A stretch of 64,000 nt of DNA from Streptomyces luteolifulvus. GTDB lineage: Bacteria > Actinomycetota > Actinomycetes > Streptomycetales > Streptomycetaceae. The stretch lies in NCBI RefSeq assembly GCF_008806595.1, contig NZ_VZRB01000003.1:310001-374000 (forward strand), in the 5' to 3' direction. Below, piece by piece: positions 61,156 to 64,000 of the stretch. The translations under genes and the position numbers were made by a program. The notes below the pieces were generated by a model. It was not told where the DNA came from. It searched no databases and saw only the letters and a program-made list of their open reading frames with translations. The first letter of the stretch is position 1. Every line of letters starts with the position of its first letter.

Positions 61156-62256
61156 ATGCCCGGAACCGTGCTGCTGCTCGCCGCCTCACCGGCCGGCAAG
61201 GGGTGCCTGGTGGACGCGGCGTCCGTGCTTCCCGTCCTCGCGGCGGTTCCGCCCGCCGTGCTGTCCGGCACCGACACCGCGAACGTCGTCGAACTCGCCG
61301 ACCCGCTGGAGCCGCAGGCCGTGCTGACCCGGCTGCGTGCCGCCGCGGCGGCCCCCGGGCCGCTCACCGTCTTCGTCACCGGCCAGCTCCAGCTCGACCG
61401 CCGCCAGCATCTGCCCCATCTGGCGCTGGCCCGCACGACACCCGCCTCGCTCCGCTACACCGCCCTGCCCTGGCACTGGATCCGGGAGGAACTGCGGCTG
61501 CGCGCCCCGGGCACCACGACCCTGCTCCTCGACCTGCACGCCGACCCGGAGACCTGGGAGCGGCTGCGCACCCAGCCCCTCGACTCGGGCCGCAACAACG
61601 CGGTGTACGGGCGGATCGCACCGCCGCCGGGACGCCGTACGGTGGCCGTGCCGGCGTACATGAAGGCGGTCGCGACGATTCTGCGCAGTGGACGGCGTCC
61701 GCCGGTGGAGCAGTTGCATCAGCAGGCGTTGGCCCGGCTGGGCAGCGAGGCGTATGCGGACATCGTTTTCTCGGCGCCGGGGGTTGGGGTGAATGTACGT
61801 GGGGGGCCCGTGGATGCCGGCCGGCGCCCGGACGGTGATCCGCACGCTGTCATCTCCGCCCTGGTCGCCGTCGGCCGGCACTCCGAGGCCGACGCGCTCG
61901 CCGCAACGCACGAACAGGCCGCCGCCCACGCCCACGGGGCCGGTTCCGAAGCGGCACTGCACTGGACCGAAGTCCGTGCGGATCTCGCGATGTTCGCCGG
62001 GGACCCGGTCCGCAGCTGCCGTACCTGGCTGGCGGTGGCCGCCGCGCGGCTGTCCGCGGGGCAGGCGCCGGACGCGCCCGGCGTGGAGACGGCTGTGGAC
62101 CGGGCTCACCACCAGTGGGGCCGGATCGCCGATCCGGCGCAGGCACGTGAACTGGGGGCTGCGCTGGCCGAGTTGCGTGCCCGGGTGCCAGGGCGCCGGC
62201 AGGGCGCCCTGGACCATGTGCACCGGCAGCTGCGTCAGCTCCAGACACAGAGCTGA
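61156..62256 (+). CDS. Hypothetical protein, possibly a degenerate caspase-like fold with helical C-terminus
   Basis: The 366-residue protein has an N-terminal alpha/beta half (about 1-180) and a helical, TPR-like C-terminal half (about 225-366). The strand-turn pattern TVFVTGQLQLD (71-81) and LLLDLHAD (123-130) sits where caspase-like peptidases carry their His (GHG) and Cys (DxC) motifs, but neither catalytic residue is present. The fold call is inference from pattern only, and it may instead be an unrelated Rossmann-like domain. A GGGAGGG ribosome site precedes the ATG. It follows the PP2C gene by 69 bp on the same strand. Confidence 0.7.
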   Translation: MPGTVLLLAASPAGKGCLVDAASVLPVLAAVPPAVLSGTDTANVVELADPLEPQAVLTRLRAAAAAPGPLTVFVTGQLQLDRRQHLPHLALARTTPASLRYTALPWHWIREELRLRAPGTTTLLLDLHADPETWERLRTQPLDSGRNNAVYGRIAPPPGRRTVAVPAYMKAVATILRSGRRPPVEQLHQQALARLGSEAYADIVFSAPGVGVNVRGGPVDAGRRPDGDPHAVISALVAVGRHSEADALAATHEQAAAHAHGAGSEAALHWTEVRADLAMFAGDPVRSCRTWLAVAAARLSAGQAPDAPGVETAVDRAHHQWGRIADPAQARELGAALAELRARVPGRRQGALDHVHRQLRQLQTQS

Positions 62257-62269
62257 CGCAGGCCGGCCG

Positions 62270-64000
62270 TCAGTTGGTGAAGTAGAAGTACTTCCAGGCC
62301 CCGTGCGTCGTGGAGTTCACGTTGTCGCCCGAAGTGGAGTCGATGTACGAGGAGCGGACGCGGAAGCGCCAGCCGGTGTCGTGGGTGCCGGTGAGCTCCA
62401 CCTTGGACACGCCCGCGGAGCTCAGCGGGAAGTACTTGGAGCCGCCGTCGTACCAGGTGCCCTGGTAGTAGACCTGGAACTGCAGCCGCTGCTCACGGTG
62501 CGGGTAGGCCGTCATCGTGGTGGTGAACAGCGGGTTCCTGGACTTGTGGAAGTAGTAGTAGGTGTGGCCCCACGTGTTCCGGGTCGTGTAGTGGCGGCCG
62601 ACCGCCGTGGAGACCTTCACGCGGGTGCCGACCGTGCTGGACACCGACCGCGGCCGGTAGCGGGCGTCGCCCGCGAACTTCGCGGTGACCTTGGTGTCCC
62701 GCCGCAGGTCGAGGGTGACGGACAGGTTGCCGTTCGAGTTGACCCGGCCGGACTTCACCAGCTTCTTCGGCTTGTCCGGGCCGAACGGGTCCGCCCAGAT
62801 CTCGACCGTGCGGTTCTTGTACGTCGTCCCGAGGTGGGCGGTGAACCTCGCGTCCGCGCCGTACGCGTACTTCTTGCCGTTGTTGTTGAGCGTGAGCGCG
62901 GGCTTGGCACGCGAGACGGCGACGGTGTCCGCGGCGGATGCGGGGGTGTGCGTGGCGTCACCGGCGTACGTCACCTTGTACTTGACCTTGCCGCCGGCCG
63001 GGGGCTTGTCGGTGAAGGAGAACTTGCCGCCCGAACCGAGGGACTTGGTGCCCAGGGACTTGCCGTCCGGTGACTCCAGGTCGAAGCGGGTGACGTCCAG
63101 GGGCGTCCCGGCGGGCAGCGGAAGCGTCGCGGTGAGCGTGCCCTTGACGGTGAGCGTCCTGGCGCGGGCGGCGCTGGCGGGCGCGTCGACCGTGAGGACC
63201 GGCTTGGACCTGGGGGCGTCGGTGAGGACGCGGAGGGTGTACTCGCTCTCGTGGTTGTGGGTCACCGCGAACAGACGGCCCGCCGTCTCGCCGGGCTCCC
63301 AGGCCAGGTTGGCGTCGCCCAGCTCGTCGTAGCCGCTGATGGTGTCCGTGTCGGGCCAGGTGTAGGTGCGGACCGCGGTCGTGGTGCCCGGGTTGAAGAT
63401 GAACAGCGACGGGTCGTACGGGGCGTCCGTGCCGGCGGCGAGCGTGCCGTCCGCGGCGATCGCGACCGAGCTCGGGTGGTGCTGGGTGGTGTAGGTGCTC
63501 ACCTGGGTGAGGTCCGAGGTCTGCCACACGCGGTGTTGGTTGCCCGGGTTGGCCGTGATGAGCCGGCTGCCGTCCGGGGTGAACGCGAGGTCGGAGGTCG
63601 AGCCGAGGTCGGAGCCCGAGCCGCCGGCGCGCGCGGTGCGGGTCGCGGTGCCGCTCGTGACGTCGTACACCCCGAGCCAGGAGCCGTAGTACTCCGGTGC
63701 CGCGGCGGCCAGGGTGTTCGGGGCGCCGGGCGTCGAGGCGAGCAGCGGGGCGCCCGGGTAGGTGGTGTCCGGGTCCTGGTCCAGCGCCACCACCGGTTCG
63801 GTGCCCGACACGTCCAGGGAGCCGATGTAGCCGTGCTCCTTGGTGCCGTAGCCGAACCACAGCTTGCCGCCCGCCAGGGCGAGATGGGCCGGGTCGGTGC
63901 CCTCGCCCGTGGCGTAGCGCTCGGTCTCCTGGACCAAGGCCGTGTCGACGGCCACGATCGCGTCGGCGCCCGGCGAGGCCGCGTAGACCGTGCCCGAGTC
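62270..64000 (-). CDS. Large secreted protein with beta-propeller and Ig-like domains, N-terminus missing
   Basis: The gene runs off the window end; 576 residues and the stop are visible. The first part has YncE-like propeller repeats (about to residue 240; DLAFTPDGSRLITANPGN and SSVAIAADGTLAAGT). Two Ig-like repeats with the pattern KVKYKVTYAGDATHTPAS follow, each ending with a GDA motif. The C-terminal domain of about 100 residues is rich in Tyr, Thr and His (THGAWKYFYFTN at the end). Such proteins are typically exported and attach to the envelope or substrates. No enzyme motif is visible. Confidence 0.82.
   Translation of the reverse strand, partial: DSGTVYAASPGADAIVAVDTALVQETERYATGEGTDPAHLALAGGKLWFGYGTKEHGYIGSLDVSGTEPVVALDQDPDTTYPGAPLLASTPGAPNTLAAAAPEYYGSWLGVYDVTSGTATRTARAGGSGSDLGSTSDLAFTPDGSRLITANPGNQHRVWQTSDLTQVSTYTTQHHPSSVAIAADGTLAAGTDAPYDPSLFIFNPGTTTAVRTYTWPDTDTISGYDELGDANLAWEPGETAGRLFAVTHNHESEYTLRVLTDAPRSKPVLTVDAPASAARARTLTVKGTLTATLPLPAGTPLDVTRFDLESPDGKSLGTKSLGSGGKFSFTDKPPAGGKVKYKVTYAGDATHTPASAADTVAVSRAKPALTLNNNGKKYAYGADARFTAHLGTTYKNRTVEIWADPFGPDKPKKLVKSGRVNSNGNLSVTLDLRRDTKVTAKFAGDARYRPRSVSSTVGTRVKVSTAVGRHYTTRNTWGHTYYYFHKSRNPLFTTTMTAYPHREQRLQFQVYYQGTWYDGGSKYFPLSSAGVSKVELTGTHDTGWRFRVRSSYIDSTSGDNVNSTTHGAWKYFYFTN

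Overview
The window is high-GC DNA with dense GC-ending codons, GTG starts, four-base start/stop overlaps and typical actinomycete gene families. These include two branched-chain keto-acid dehydrogenase (bkd) clusters, a bacterial proteasome activator, K15-type DD-peptidases, an ECF42 sigma factor with a DGPF protein, and several SpoIIE-like phosphatases. Together they point to a Streptomyces chromosome. Two perfect 14-bp ParB sites (GTTTCACGTGAAAC) and a pair of DnaA boxes suggest the conserved core not far from oriC. I see no insertion sequence, prophage, CRISPR array, tRNA or rRNA.

Layout. 1-2.4 kb: a DUF5819 tail, an HTTM membrane protein and a SpoU methyltransferase. 2.4-10.6 kb: a catabolic block with paaN facing paaH and a TetR regulator, then bkdR (Lrp family) facing bkdABC. 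The same operator-like palindrome lies in both divergent promoters. 10.6-17.1 kb: MobA-DUF6457, MoeA, a K+ channel with a parS at its start codon, a Drr-type ABC exporter and a quinone reductase. 17.2-23.3 kb: a secreted protein, Bpa, two divergent Ser/Thr kinases and a phosphotransferase. 23.3-29.4 kb: the second bkd operon and two tandem K15-like DD-peptidases. 29.6-37.8 kb: a GntR-MFS pair, a mycothiol-type enzyme, a nitrilase-family amidase, a LURP-one protein, a thioredoxin-NHL protein and an M18 aminopeptidase. 37.9-48.5 kb: a FadE5-like dehydrogenase, SseB, pirin, an AI-2E family permease, a PAS/GAF/SpoIIE/HATPase protein, AspS behind a second parS, and the ECF42-DGPF pair with a matching promoter. 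48.5-64 kb: MetG, a vWA protein, a PhoX phosphatase behind a PHO box, FUSC and EEP-family proteins, small envelope proteins, a second PP2C phosphatase, a possible degenerate caspase-like protein, and the start-truncated end of a large secreted propeller/Ig protein.

Functional themes. Acyl-CoA and keto-acid catabolism (paaN, paaH, bkd x2, FadE5-like) may be linked by shared operators. The bkd complexes make branched acyl-CoA starters for fatty acids and polyketides. Envelope functions (DD-peptidases, kinases, SH3 and vWA proteins) and phosphorylation-based signalling make up much of the rest. Intergenic spaces hold strong hairpin terminators and two families of dispersed repeats, all four copies lying in tail-to-tail gene gaps. 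The best leads are the parS sites, the shared paa/bkd operator, the paired DnaA boxes, the ECF42 promoter, the PHO box and the caspase-like protein.
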